Origin: an uncultured Alphaproteobacteria bacterium | GTDB lineage: Bacteria > Pseudomonadota > Alphaproteobacteria > Rhodobacterales > Rhodobacteraceae | Direction of reading: 5' to 3' | NCBI GenBank assembly: GCA_902574225.1 | Contig: CACGMO010000003.1 | Coordinates: 24,547-88,546 of the forward strand | Length of the DNA: 64,000 nucleotides | Shown: piece by piece, positions 1 through 8,237 of the stretch | How positions within the stretch are numbered: the stretch's first letter is position 1 | Layout: every line of letters starts with the position of its first letter | Translations under genes and position numbers: made by a program | The notes under the pieces: model-generated | Seen by the model: the letters and a program-made list of their open reading frames with translations, nothing else | Told to the model about the DNA's origin: nothing | Database searches by the model: none

Positions 1-1152
1 AAGGACATAATCAAATGCACCCTCTTCATAGTCCTCTGGGTATGTTATCAGAGGAAACTCGTCGCAAAGCCCAACACCGTGAAACCTGCAACTGTATTGT
101 TGTTTTTTATACATATCATCGAGTTGATGTCCTTTAAAGGTTAAATCTTTAAAGGGGACACCAGGAGCAACAAGTTCAGCATTCTTTTGGATATGTTCCA
201 ATGCTATTTGATAATCTTGTTTCATTTCATTTGTTGGCTCTTGGTCTCCTATCCACCATGTTCTAGAAATATCAGTGCACATCGAGTAACAACCAACTAG
301 ATCAGTATCAAAAGCCACTATTTCATTTTTCTGAAGTATTCTAGAGCCACATTCCTGGAACCAGGGGTTTGTTTTGGTGCCGGACGAGAGTAAGCGAGTT
401 TCAATCCACTCTCCACCTCTTTTAATGTTTTCTGAATGAAGAATTGACCAGATATCATTTTCAGTCATTCCTGGTTTTGTTTCTTTCTCCATAACATGAA
501 TTGAGGTTTCGCACGCCGAAATAGAGCATCTCATAGCTTTTATCTCTTCAGCAGATTTTATCGATCGCGCATGCTCCATTATTTTTTCTCCATTTTCGAT
601 TTTAAAGTCTCTACTTTCTAGACTCTTAAACCCATCGAGCATTATTTTATCTATCGCCAATTTCTTTCTGTTTTTTCTTTTTTTTTCGAAGGCTTGACAA
701 ACTTGATGAGAAAAGTTGTCAGCGGCAGACTTCACATTATCTCCTTTTGCAAAATAAAACATAGATGCACCAGTTCTAACTTCATCGATATACAAATAAT
801 TGGATTCTACATAATGCTTGCTTTCTTGGTAATCCCAGAGAATGCAGTGGCCGTCATCAAAAACTAAGCAGGATCTAAAGGGATTATGTGTATTCCACAA
901 AAGCATATTTGATGTGCCAGTTGCGTACCTGATATTTAATGGGTCAAAAAGCAAAATGGCATCGATTTTATTCTTCTCTAGCTGCCTTACAACTTGTTCC
1001 TTTCTATAAGAATTTATTATAGATACGTCCGGCAATTGTAGGCTTTTATTATTCCATTCTTTAAGAGCTAGCTCTGTGGGTTCTGAAAAAACACTAATTT
1101 TTTCTGGAGCTTTACCAGGATTTATTTTTTTTTGAAAAAAAGGTGCCTGCAT
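1..1152 (-). CDS. dddP: DddP-like DMSP lyase (M24 metallopeptidase fold), partial
   Basis: The first 384 residues are visible; the C-terminus runs off the left edge. The protein has the creatinase/M24 'pita-bread' fold. DddP cleaves dimethylsulfoniopropionate to DMS and acrylate in the cytoplasm. What I see: FDTD at residues 281-284 followed by D294 in CTDISRTW, and H358 in FHGVGLCDEFP. The spacing D-x-D-x9-D and 64 residues on to the His matches the Asp295/Asp297/Asp307/His371 metal set I recall for characterised Ruegeria DddP. The two expected Glu ligands would lie beyond the window. The ATG at 1152 has AAGGAG six bases upstream. It diverges from the biotinyl-soeABC operon across 100 bp. 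The alternative is an ordinary Xaa-Pro peptidase or creatinase-like hydrolase, but the third Asp and the GLCDE motif favour DddP. Confidence 0.8.
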   Translation of the reverse strand, partial: MQAPFFQKKINPGKAPEKISVFSEPTELALKEWNNKSLQLPDVSIINSYRKEQVVRQLEKNKIDAILLFDPLNIRYATGTSNMLLWNTHNPFRSCLVFDDGHCILWDYQESKHYVESNYLYIDEVRTGASMFYFAKGDNVKSAADNFSHQVCQAFEKKRKNRKKLAIDKIMLDGFKSLESRDFKIENGEKIMEHARSIKSAEEIKAMRCSISACETSIHVMEKETKPGMTENDIWSILHSENIKRGGEWIETRLLSSGTKTNPWFQECGSRILQKNEIVAFDTDLVGCYSMCTDISRTWWIGDQEPTNEMKQDYQIALEHIQKNAELVAPGVPFKDLTFKGHQLDDMYKKQQYSCRFHGVGLCDEFPLITYPEDYEEGAFDYVL

Positions 1153-1252
1153 TTGACTCTCCTTATAATATTTTTATGTTAATATCTTTTTTAAATCTTT
1201 TAAATAATTTTTAATTACGTTACGTTGTAATTCATTCATTGAGGGGAACACT

Positions 1253-1480
1253 GTGGGAAGAGTTATTCTTTTGTCAGAAATATCGGGGTCGATTTGGAAA
1301 ATTAATTGTAAAGTTGGAGATGTTGTTGAATCTGGTCAAGACGTGATAGTTATTGAATCTATGAAAATGGAAATCCCCGTTGTTTCAACCGCTACTGGCA
1401 CAGTGGTCTCTATTTTTATCGTTGAAGGCGAAATGGTTGATGAGGACCAAAAATTAATAGAATTAAATACTGAAGATTAA
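1253..1480 (+). CDS. Stand-alone biotinyl/lipoyl carrier protein, 75 aa
   Basis: A single biotinyl/lipoyl-attachment domain with the carboxylase-type motif ESMKMEIPV, whose central Lys is the predicted biotinylation site. It would carry CO2 for a biotin-dependent carboxylase in the cytoplasm. At 75 residues it is only the carrier domain, without the Ala/Pro-rich N-terminus of ordinary AccB. The start is GTG at 1253, preceded by GAGGGG at good spacing, so the non-ATG start is credible. It lies 14 bp before the sulfite dehydrogenase catalytic gene and is probably co-transcribed with it. No biotin carboxylase or carboxyltransferase gene is present in the window, so its partner is unknown. Such small carriers otherwise occur beside urea carboxylase/5-oxoprolinase-type or acyl-CoA carboxylase genes. 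Confidence 0.85.
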   Translation: MGRVILLSEISGSIWKINCKVGDVVESGQDVIVIESMKMEIPVVSTATGTVVSIFIVEGEMVDEDQKLIELNTED

Positions 1481-1494
1481 TTTAAAAGAAAAAT

Positions 1495-4293
1495 ATGGAT
1501 AAAAAAGTTGACGCCACCGAAAGCCTTGGAAAGGTTTCTAAAACTACTTGTTATATGTGTGCGTGTCGCTGTGGCATTGATGTGCATATAAAAGACAATG
1601 AAGTTGTTCATATAGAAGGTAATAGAGATCACCCAGTAAATAAGGGTGTTTTATGTGCAAAAGGCGCTTCTGGTATTTTTCAGCATAAAGCAGCCTCTAG
1701 ACTAAAAAAGCCACTACGTAGGGTTGGTGAGCGTGGAGAGGGAAAGTTTGAAGAAATATCCTGGGATGAGGCTCTTAAGATTGCGGTTGAGTGGTTATCT
1801 CCTATTCGTAAAAATTCCCCAGAAAAACTTGTCTTTTATACTGGTCGAGATCAATCTCAGTCATTTACTGGTTGGTGGGCGCAAAAGTTTGGTACCCCCA
1901 ATTACGCAGCTCATGGTGGCTTTTGTTCTGTAAATATGGCCGCCGCAGGTATTTATACTATGGGAGGTTCATTTTGGGAGTTTGGGTCTCCTGATTGGGA
2001 TAAAACAGAGCTAATGCTTCTTTTCGGTGTGGCAGAAGATCATGACAGTAATCCCATTAAAAGAGGGTTAGGAAAGCTTAAAAATAGAGGTGCTAAAGTT
2101 ATCGCAATTAATCCAGTTAGGACTGGCTATAATTCAGTTGCAGATCAATGGGTAGGCATACGGCCAGGAACCGATGGTCTTTTGGTTCTTTCGATTGTGC
2201 ATACACTGCTTAAAAAGAAAAAAATTGATTTAGATTATTTGCAAAGTTTTACAAATTCCCCATTCCTTGTAAGCATTTCGTCAACTAATGATAGTAAAGG
2301 ATTGTTTTATAGAGATAAAGATGGCTTTCCTCTTGTAATCGATCATTTTTCTGGTGAATTAAAGAGGTTTTCAGATAAGGGAGTAAAACCCTCTTTGACT
2401 AAGTCTTACTTAAATGACGAAGGTACCTTTAAGACTGTATTTAGTTTGTTAACTGAAAAATATTTAGATAACTCATATTCTCCAAAATCAGTTGCACCAC
2501 AGTGCGGATTGAAGGAAGAACAAATACTAAGCTTGGCCGATGATATAGCTACAACGGCGTTTAACAAGTCAACATTCATCGAACAAAGTTGGGTAGACTT
2601 TAGAGGGGAAAAAAGGTCGGGTTTCACTGGCAGGCCGGTTAGTTTCCATGCTATGAGAGGTATTTCAGCGCACTCCAATGGATTTCAAACTTGTCGAGCT
2701 ATACACTTGCTTCAAATTTTAATTGGTAGCGTTGATGTTCCAGGTGGATTTCGGTATAAGCCACCATACCCAAAACCGTTTGATGCGCACCCTAGGCCAC
2801 ATTTTAAATTTAGTCCCGATAGTGAATTAGATGGACCTCATCTTGGATATATAGGTGGACCAGAAGACTTAGCATATACTGAGGATGGTAAGCCAGCAAG
2901 AATTGATAAAGGTTTCACATGGGAAAACCCTATGTCTTCACATGGATTAATGCATACTGTAATAGCTAACTGCCACAGTGGAGATCCATATAAAATAGAT
3001 ACGTTGTTTCTCTACATGGCGAATATGGCATGGAATTCCTCTATGAATACCGAGGAAACGATTAGGAAGTTAACAGAACGAGACACTGATTCAGATGAAT
3101 ATAAAATTCCTAGGATAATATATTCCGATAGCTATTACTCGGAGACTGTTGCCTATGCTGATCTTATTTTGCCGGATACAACCTATTTAGAAAGATATGA
3201 TTGCATCTCGTTATTGGATCGGCCAATAGGTGAGCCCGATCAAGTTAGTGATGCAATACGTTGGCCAGTAGTTCAGCCGGATAGGGATGTAAGAAGCTTT
3301 CAAGATGTATTGCTGCAACTTGGTGTAATGCTAAAGCTACCAGGGATGGTAGACAACAACATGCAGCAATTATATGAAGATTATGCTGACTACATGCAGA
3401 AGCATCAGAGACGTCCGGGTATCGGGCCCTTAGCTGGATTTAGAGGTGAGGCTAATACAGATTGTGGCAGAGGGGATGTTAGCTTAAATCAAATAAACAA
3501 ATATATAAAAAATGGAGGATTTTGGAGTGAGAAAATTCCCGAGGAGGCCCAATATTATAAACCATGGAATAAAGCTTATCAAAAGTGGGCTGTTAAAATG
3601 GGTTTCTACGATAAAGAAGAGCCTTTTGTCTTTCAAATTTATTTAGAACCACTTGCGAAGTTGCAAAATCACCATCAATTGCCAGATAATTTGAAACCTC
3701 AGAAGCATTTGTATAATAGAATTGAAGAGAAAATGGATCCGTTACCAATTTGGTGGTCAAATCATGATCCAGAAAAAGTCAAACAATATCCAATACATGC
3801 AATTACGCAGAGACCTGCAGCAATGTATCATAGTTGGGGCAGTCAGAATGTTTGGTTGAGACAAATTCATGGTTCCAATAAGCTATTTGTGTCTGAAGCT
3901 ATTTGGAAAGAAAAAAATTTCCTAGATGGAGACTGGGCAAGATTAACGTCAGAAAATTCATCAATAGTTGTTCCCGTTGCTCTTATGAAGAGCCAAAACG
4001 AAAATACGGTATGGACATGGAATGCAATTGGTAAAAGAAAAGGATCTTGGGCTTTAGATAAAAATGTAGAGGAGGCTAATGAGGGTTTTATAATAAATCA
4101 CCTTATTTCTGATCTCTTGCCCAAGAATGATAGCGGCTACAGATATAGTAATTCTGATCCTATTACTGGACAAGCCGCATGGTATGATCTATTGGTTAAC
4201 ATTGAAAAAGTCGACAACCCCAGTAAGGTATCTCTCCCGCAGTTTCCAGTATTGAGCTCTCCTGTAAATGTTGGGGTAGATAAAAAGAAATGA
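1495..4293 (+). CDS. soeA: Molybdopterin oxidoreductase, SoeA-like sulfite dehydrogenase catalytic subunit
   Basis: A 932-residue DMSO-reductase-family (CISM) catalytic subunit. The N-terminus has the [4Fe-4S] motif C-x2-C-x3-C and a distal Cys (CYMCACRCG near residues 19-27; GVLCAKGASG near 53-62), followed by bis-MGD binding domains and a C-terminal molydopterin dinucleotide-binding domain (AITQRPAAMYHSWGSQN). There is no twin-arginine signal, so the enzyme should face the cytoplasm, as is known for SoeABC (sulfite to sulfate, electrons to quinone). The stretch around YADLILPDTTYLERYD is typical of the SoeA/PhsA/PsrA branch. It is followed by the FeS subunit (7 bp gap) and a DmsC-type anchor. 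Polysulfide or thiosulfate reductase is less likely because those are normally exported. Confidence 0.8.
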   Translation: MDKKVDATESLGKVSKTTCYMCACRCGIDVHIKDNEVVHIEGNRDHPVNKGVLCAKGASGIFQHKAASRLKKPLRRVGERGEGKFEEISWDEALKIAVEWLSPIRKNSPEKLVFYTGRDQSQSFTGWWAQKFGTPNYAAHGGFCSVNMAAAGIYTMGGSFWEFGSPDWDKTELMLLFGVAEDHDSNPIKRGLGKLKNRGAKVIAINPVRTGYNSVADQWVGIRPGTDGLLVLSIVHTLLKKKKIDLDYLQSFTNSPFLVSISSTNDSKGLFYRDKDGFPLVIDHFSGELKRFSDKGVKPSLTKSYLNDEGTFKTVFSLLTEKYLDNSYSPKSVAPQCGLKEEQILSLADDIATTAFNKSTFIEQSWVDFRGEKRSGFTGRPVSFHAMRGISAHSNGFQTCRAIHLLQILIGSVDVPGGFRYKPPYPKPFDAHPRPHFKFSPDSELDGPHLGYIGGPEDLAYTEDGKPARIDKGFTWENPMSSHGLMHTVIANCHSGDPYKIDTLFLYMANMAWNSSMNTEETIRKLTERDTDSDEYKIPRIIYSDSYYSETVAYADLILPDTTYLERYDCISLLDRPIGEPDQVSDAIRWPVVQPDRDVRSFQDVLLQLGVMLKLPGMVDNNMQQLYEDYADYMQKHQRRPGIGPLAGFRGEANTDCGRGDVSLNQINKYIKNGGFWSEKIPEEAQYYKPWNKAYQKWAVKMGFYDKEEPFVFQIYLEPLAKLQNHHQLPDNLKPQKHLYNRIEEKMDPLPIWWSNHDPEKVKQYPIHAITQRPAAMYHSWGSQNVWLRQIHGSNKLFVSEAIWKEKNFLDGDWARLTSENSSIVVPVALMKSQNENTVWTWNAIGKRKGSWALDKNVEEANEGFIINHLISDLLPKNDSGYRYSNSDPITGQAAWYDLLVNIEKVDNPSKVSLPQFPVLSSPVNVGVDKKK

Positions 4294-4300
4294 GCAAAAA

Positions 4301-5044
4301 TTGACAAAACTACCTAAATGCGAGGATAAAAAACTAGGGCTTTTAATTGATCTTGACACTTGCGTCGGATGTCACGGATGTGTAGTGAGTTGTAAGGAGT
4401 GGAATTCATCGGGAGGTGAAAAGCAGTTAAGTGATCTCAACTCTCATCAGAAGGATCCAGTTGGTACTTTTTTAAATCGAGTTCATTCATATGAGAGAGA
4501 AAACAGCTGTACGAATGAAACTGAGACCTTTTATTTTCCAAGATCTTGCCTTCATTGTGAAGATGCACCTTGTGTGACTGTTTGCCCGACAGGAGCTAGT
4601 TATAAGAGAGAAGAAGATGGGATAGTTCTAGTTAATGAGGATGATTGTATGGGCTGTGGGCTTTGTGCTTGGGCGTGTCCCTATGGCGCTCGAGAGTTAG
4701 ATTTAGTAAGCGGTGTGATGAAAAAGTGTACTTTGTGTGTTGATAGAATTTATAGTGAAGAACTTCCTCCAGAAGACAGAGTACCTGTTTGTGTAAAGAG
4801 TTGTCCCACTGGCGCAAGAGCCTTTGGCGATTTCAATGACCCCAATTCAGATGTTTCAAAAAAGGTTAAAGAGAGAGGTGGAGTTGATCTTATGCCTGAA
4901 ATGCAAACAAAACCAGTCAATAAATATCTACTTCCCAGAATAAAGTCTAAGAATTCTGCCAGTTCTTTTGGGTCAGTTGTTGAGGAGGAAACAGATGCTA
5001 CGGGGCTACTTGGTTGGGTAGATAGAGCTCTTAGTAAAATCTAA
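4301..5044 (+). CDS. soeB: 4Fe-4S ferredoxin-type subunit, SoeB-like
   Basis: A 247-residue electron-transfer subunit with four cysteine clusters of the DmsB/NrfC type: CVGCHGCVVSCKEW near residues 21-34, CLHCEDAPCVTVCP, CMGCGLCAWACPYG, and CTLCVDR...CVKSCPTGA. It would carry electrons from the molybdenum subunit to the membrane anchor. The phrase CKEWN followed by an LSD and DPxGTFxNRV segment is characteristic of SoeB-type proteins. The start appears to be TTG at 4301 (MTKLPKCEDKK), since no in-frame ATG precedes the first Cys cluster, and the ribosome-binding site there is weak; translation is probably coupled to soeA, which ends 7 bp upstream. It overlaps soeC at TAATG. Confidence 0.85.
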   Translation: MTKLPKCEDKKLGLLIDLDTCVGCHGCVVSCKEWNSSGGEKQLSDLNSHQKDPVGTFLNRVHSYERENSCTNETETFYFPRSCLHCEDAPCVTVCPTGASYKREEDGIVLVNEDDCMGCGLCAWACPYGARELDLVSGVMKKCTLCVDRIYSEELPPEDRVPVCVKSCPTGARAFGDFNDPNSDVSKKVKERGGVDLMPEMQTKPVNKYLLPRIKSKNSASSFGSVVEEETDATGLLGWVDRALSKI

Positions 5045-5916
5045 TGCATCCTGCTCCATCAATAATACTTTTTACTGTTCTTTCGGGTTTTGGTTTTGGG
5101 CTAATTTCAATTGTTGGGCTGCTGCAATTTTTGAATCAGATCAATGAGTTTGATATTATAATTTTTTCTGGGATGGGTCTTTTTTTCTCAATTATTGGCT
5201 TGATCTCCTCTTTTTTTCATCTTGCAAACAAAAAAAATGCAATTAAATCTATGTCCCAATGGCAAACTAGCTGGCTAAGTCGAGAGGCAATTTCCTCGGT
5301 TTTATGCCTATCGATTGTTGTAGGAAATATTGGTTGGGTTATTGTTCAAAATAGGTATATCAACGATGTTGGCATAATGTTATTTCTTCTATCTTTATTC
5401 ACGGTTTTTACTACTTCCATGATTTATGCGCAGCTAAAAACCGTTCCATCTTGGAATAATATGTTAACGCCTGCTATTTTTATTTTTGCAGCTTTGGCTG
5501 GTGGCTCAATTCTATTAATGGATTATGCTAGCTTAGTTTTGCTTCTAATTTTTGGGGTTCTTCAGGTCTTGTTTTGGTATACTGCTGACCAAAGCTTTAT
5601 TTATAAAGAAACAAGTGTTGGTACTGCTTTGGGTTTTAGTAAAAATGAAGATATCAGATCTTTTGATTTAGCTCACACTAGTCGAAACTATTTGCTTAAC
5701 GAAATGGTTTATAAAGTTGCTAGGAAACATGGCGTAAAAATGAGATATATCTCTTTCTTTTCGGCATTTGTATTGCCAATGTTATTAGTTTTAATGTTTC
5801 CTGGTAACTTTAGTGTAAGCGTTCTAGTAATAGCGTCTCACCTTATAGGGATTTATTTTTCAAGGTGGTTATTTTTTGCTGAAGCCAAACATTCGGTTGG
5901 TTTTTATTACAATTAA
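5044..5916 (+). CDS. soeC: DmsC-family membrane anchor, SoeC-like
   Basis: A 290-residue polytopic membrane protein with about eight hydrophobic segments, placed directly after the Mo and FeS subunits (its ATG overlaps the soeB stop). This is the position and type of a DmsC/SoeC anchor, which hands electrons to the quinone pool. The motif FHLANKKNAIKSMSQWQTSWLSREA, roughly residues 58-82, resembles the conserved 'HLG.P.RAW.A...W..SWLSREV' loop of DmsC-family anchors. The sequence family is poorly conserved, so the assignment leans on operon position as well as on this loop. Transcription probably ends in the 146 bp before the next gene, although no clear hairpin terminator is visible there. 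Confidence 0.78.
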   Translation: MHPAPSIILFTVLSGFGFGLISIVGLLQFLNQINEFDIIIFSGMGLFFSIIGLISSFFHLANKKNAIKSMSQWQTSWLSREAISSVLCLSIVVGNIGWVIVQNRYINDVGIMLFLLSLFTVFTTSMIYAQLKTVPSWNNMLTPAIFIFAALAGGSILLMDYASLVLLLIFGVLQVLFWYTADQSFIYKETSVGTALGFSKNEDIRSFDLAHTSRNYLLNEMVYKVARKHGVKMRYISFFSAFVLPMLLVLMFPGNFSVSVLVIASHLIGIYFSRWLFFAEAKHSVGFYYN

Positions 5917-6062
5917 ATACTGAAGGAGTGTAAGGTTTACTTTTTTTCTGTTTGCTTAGATAAAATAACTTCTCATATTAAATAAAAAAGTTACTTAAAA
6001 TACATAAGGAAGTATATCATATTGACTTGTTTAGGATAGATAGTAAGAGAGTAGTTTAAGTT

Positions 6063-7442
6063 ATGGAAAATGATCAAAAATATCTCACAAAAAATAGAGA
6101 TAAATTTAATAAAGATTTATTAGATTTTATTTCTATACCTTCCATCGCCGCTTTGCCAGAACATTATAAGGACGTTCAAAGGGCTGCGGTCTGGTTAAGA
6201 GACCGAATGCTTAAAGCAGGGATAGAGAATGTGGAAATAATGGACACTGGTGGACAACCTGCAGTTTATGGTGATTGGTTGCATGCCGGAAGTGATAAAC
6301 CTACGGTACTTATATATGGTCATTTTGATGTTCAGCCCGTAGATCCGCTTGACTTGTGGAATATAGATCCTTTTAAACCAATTATTAAAGATAATAAAAT
6401 ATATGGGAGGGGAGCTTCTGATGACAAGGGTTCTATGTTCATACCTATCGTTGTGTTTGAGTCAATATTTAAGACTTCAGAGACTTTCCCGTTCAATATA
6501 AAATTTATTTTTGAAGGGGAAGAAGAGGTGGCCTCTCCAAACATGCCTGAGTTTGTTTCCAAAAATGTTGACAAACTGAAATGTGACATGATTTTTTCGG
6601 CTGACGGTGGACAGTTTTCTGAAGATGAGTGTGAGCTAGCTGTAGCTTATAAAGGTATTTTAGGTTTTGATATTGAGGTTACAGGTCCAGATACTGATAA
6701 GCATTCGGGATTATATGGTGCGGCGATTGCAAACCCTGTAATGGCGTTATCACAACTGATTGCTTCAATGAAGAATGAAAGGGGAGAGATCGCCGTTGAT
6801 GGTTTTTATGATGATGTTATTCCTCTTACCTCTAAAGATAGAGAGGAGATATCTCGAGTGCCCTTTGATGAGAAAAAATTTGTAGAACAGACAGGTGCCA
6901 TTTGTTTAGATGGAGAAATTGGTTATACACCATTAGAGCGTGTAAGTGCACGGCCTACTATTGATCTAAATGGTATTTCAGGTGGTTATCAAGGAGCAGG
7001 CACTAAAACGGTTCTACCTTCAAAAGCATTTGCAAAAATTACTTGTCGTTTAGTGGCAGATCAAAAACCAAAAGAGGTTCTCAAAAAGATTGAAAAACAT
7101 GTTGAAAAACATCTGCCCTCGGGGGTTACTGGCAAGGTTATCCCGTTACAAGATGAAGGCGATCCCTTATTGATTCCCAGTGACCTGAGATCAATGAAAT
7201 TGGCAAAAAAGGTGCTCAAAAATATTTATGGAAAAGATCCATATATAATCCGAGTTGGAGGCTCAATCCCAATTCTTTCTGCTTTTTACCGATTTTTAGG
7301 TGTCTATACAACAACATTTTCTTTTCAACTAAATGACGAAAACTGGCATGCGCCTAATGAATTTTTCCGCTTATCAAGTTTTTATAAGGGGCAGGAGGCA
7401 TATCGGCAGTTGTTTCATAAAATTGGGAGTCTTAGTTTCTAA
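6063..7442 (+). CDS. M20 family dipeptidase (CNDP/ArgE/DapE type)
   Basis: A 459-residue cytoplasmic zinc peptidase of the M20 family. Metal ligands are visible in order: GHFDVQP near residues 87-93, ASDDKG near 119-124, EGEEEVASPN (catalytic Glu and bridging ligand), SADGGQ, and WHAPNEFF near the C-terminus. The dimerisation lid domain lies between them. The DP-W-x-DPF-P and IYGRGASDDKG segments place it in the carnosinase/Cys-Gly dipeptidase-like subgroup, which hydrolyses short peptides. It has its own upstream gap of 146 bp and overlaps the DsbA-like gene by one base (TAATG), so the two are co-translated. The exact substrate is not evident. Confidence 0.85.
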   Translation: MENDQKYLTKNRDKFNKDLLDFISIPSIAALPEHYKDVQRAAVWLRDRMLKAGIENVEIMDTGGQPAVYGDWLHAGSDKPTVLIYGHFDVQPVDPLDLWNIDPFKPIIKDNKIYGRGASDDKGSMFIPIVVFESIFKTSETFPFNIKFIFEGEEEVASPNMPEFVSKNVDKLKCDMIFSADGGQFSEDECELAVAYKGILGFDIEVTGPDTDKHSGLYGAAIANPVMALSQLIASMKNERGEIAVDGFYDDVIPLTSKDREEISRVPFDEKKFVEQTGAICLDGEIGYTPLERVSARPTIDLNGISGGYQGAGTKTVLPSKAFAKITCRLVADQKPKEVLKKIEKHVEKHLPSGVTGKVIPLQDEGDPLLIPSDLRSMKLAKKVLKNIYGKDPYIIRVGGSIPILSAFYRFLGVYTTTFSFQLNDENWHAPNEFFRLSSFYKGQEAYRQLFHKIGSLSF

Positions 7443-8206
7443 TGCTTATGAAGTTTAAATGTATCTCATACACCATCTTATTCGTAGTTACTGTTTTTGT
7501 AAGCATACCTTTGTTTGCTCAAGAAAAAGGAAACATCAGTTTTTCAGAAAATGAGGTGGCAACAATAAAAAAGTTAGCGTTAGAAGCTTTGCTTGAAAAT
7601 CCTGAAATACTGCGAGAGGCTTCTAGAATTCTGCAAGCTAGAGAAGAACAAAAAAAGAGTGATAATGTCTCTGAGCAAATTAGAGAATATAGTTCAGAAC
7701 TGACTGATACTGAAGATACCGTTGTTATTGGTAACCCTGATGGAGATATAACAATTATTGAATTCTTTGATTATAACTGCCCTTATTGCAAAACGGCTGC
7801 AAGGGATCTCCAAGAATTAATAAAATCTGATGAAAATATAAAGTTCATACCCCGTGAGTGGCCCATTTTAAACAATAATAGTGTTATTGCCGCAAGAGCG
7901 GCTTTAGCATCAATCGCACAAGGCAAGTATAAAGAATATCATTGGAGGCTTATGAAAGAGGGCAGCTTAACAGAGGCTAAAATTTTTGAAATAGCAAAAG
8001 ATTTAAAGATTGATATCTCTAGTTTAAAAAAAGATATGGAAAGTGAATTCGTAATAAACCATATAGCAAAGTCAGCTGCACTAGCGAGACGAATAGGTTT
8101 TTCCGGCACACCTCTATTTATTATAGAAGGTAAATTTTTCCCTGGCTTTGTGCCTTTAGAGGAGCTTGAACTAATTATTTCTGATATCAGAGAAAGTAGA
8201 ATGTAA
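7442..8206 (+). CDS. Periplasmic DsbA-family thioredoxin (Com1/ScsC-like)
   Basis: A 254-residue exported thiol oxidoreductase or disulfide isomerase. The N-terminus has a basic-hydrophobic signal peptide ending near FVSIPLFAQE. An alpha-helical region follows (roughly residues 35-85), of the kind that trimerises Com1/ScsC-type proteins, then a thioredoxin fold with redox motif FDYNCPYCK near residues 108-116 and the cis-Pro loop GFSGTPLFII near 219-228. It acts in the periplasm on cysteine-containing proteins. The start could be ATG 7442 or ATG 7448; both leave the signal peptide intact. It overlaps the stop of the M20 peptidase gene, which suggests one transcript. Confidence 0.88.
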   Translation: MLMKFKCISYTILFVVTVFVSIPLFAQEKGNISFSENEVATIKKLALEALLENPEILREASRILQAREEQKKSDNVSEQIREYSSELTDTEDTVVIGNPDGDITIIEFFDYNCPYCKTAARDLQELIKSDENIKFIPREWPILNNNSVIAARAALASIAQGKYKEYHWRLMKEGSLTEAKIFEIAKDLKIDISSLKKDMESEFVINHIAKSAALARRIGFSGTPLFIIEGKFFPGFVPLEELELIISDIRESRM

Positions 8207-8237
8207 GCGATTATATTACATACACATTTATAGTCTA

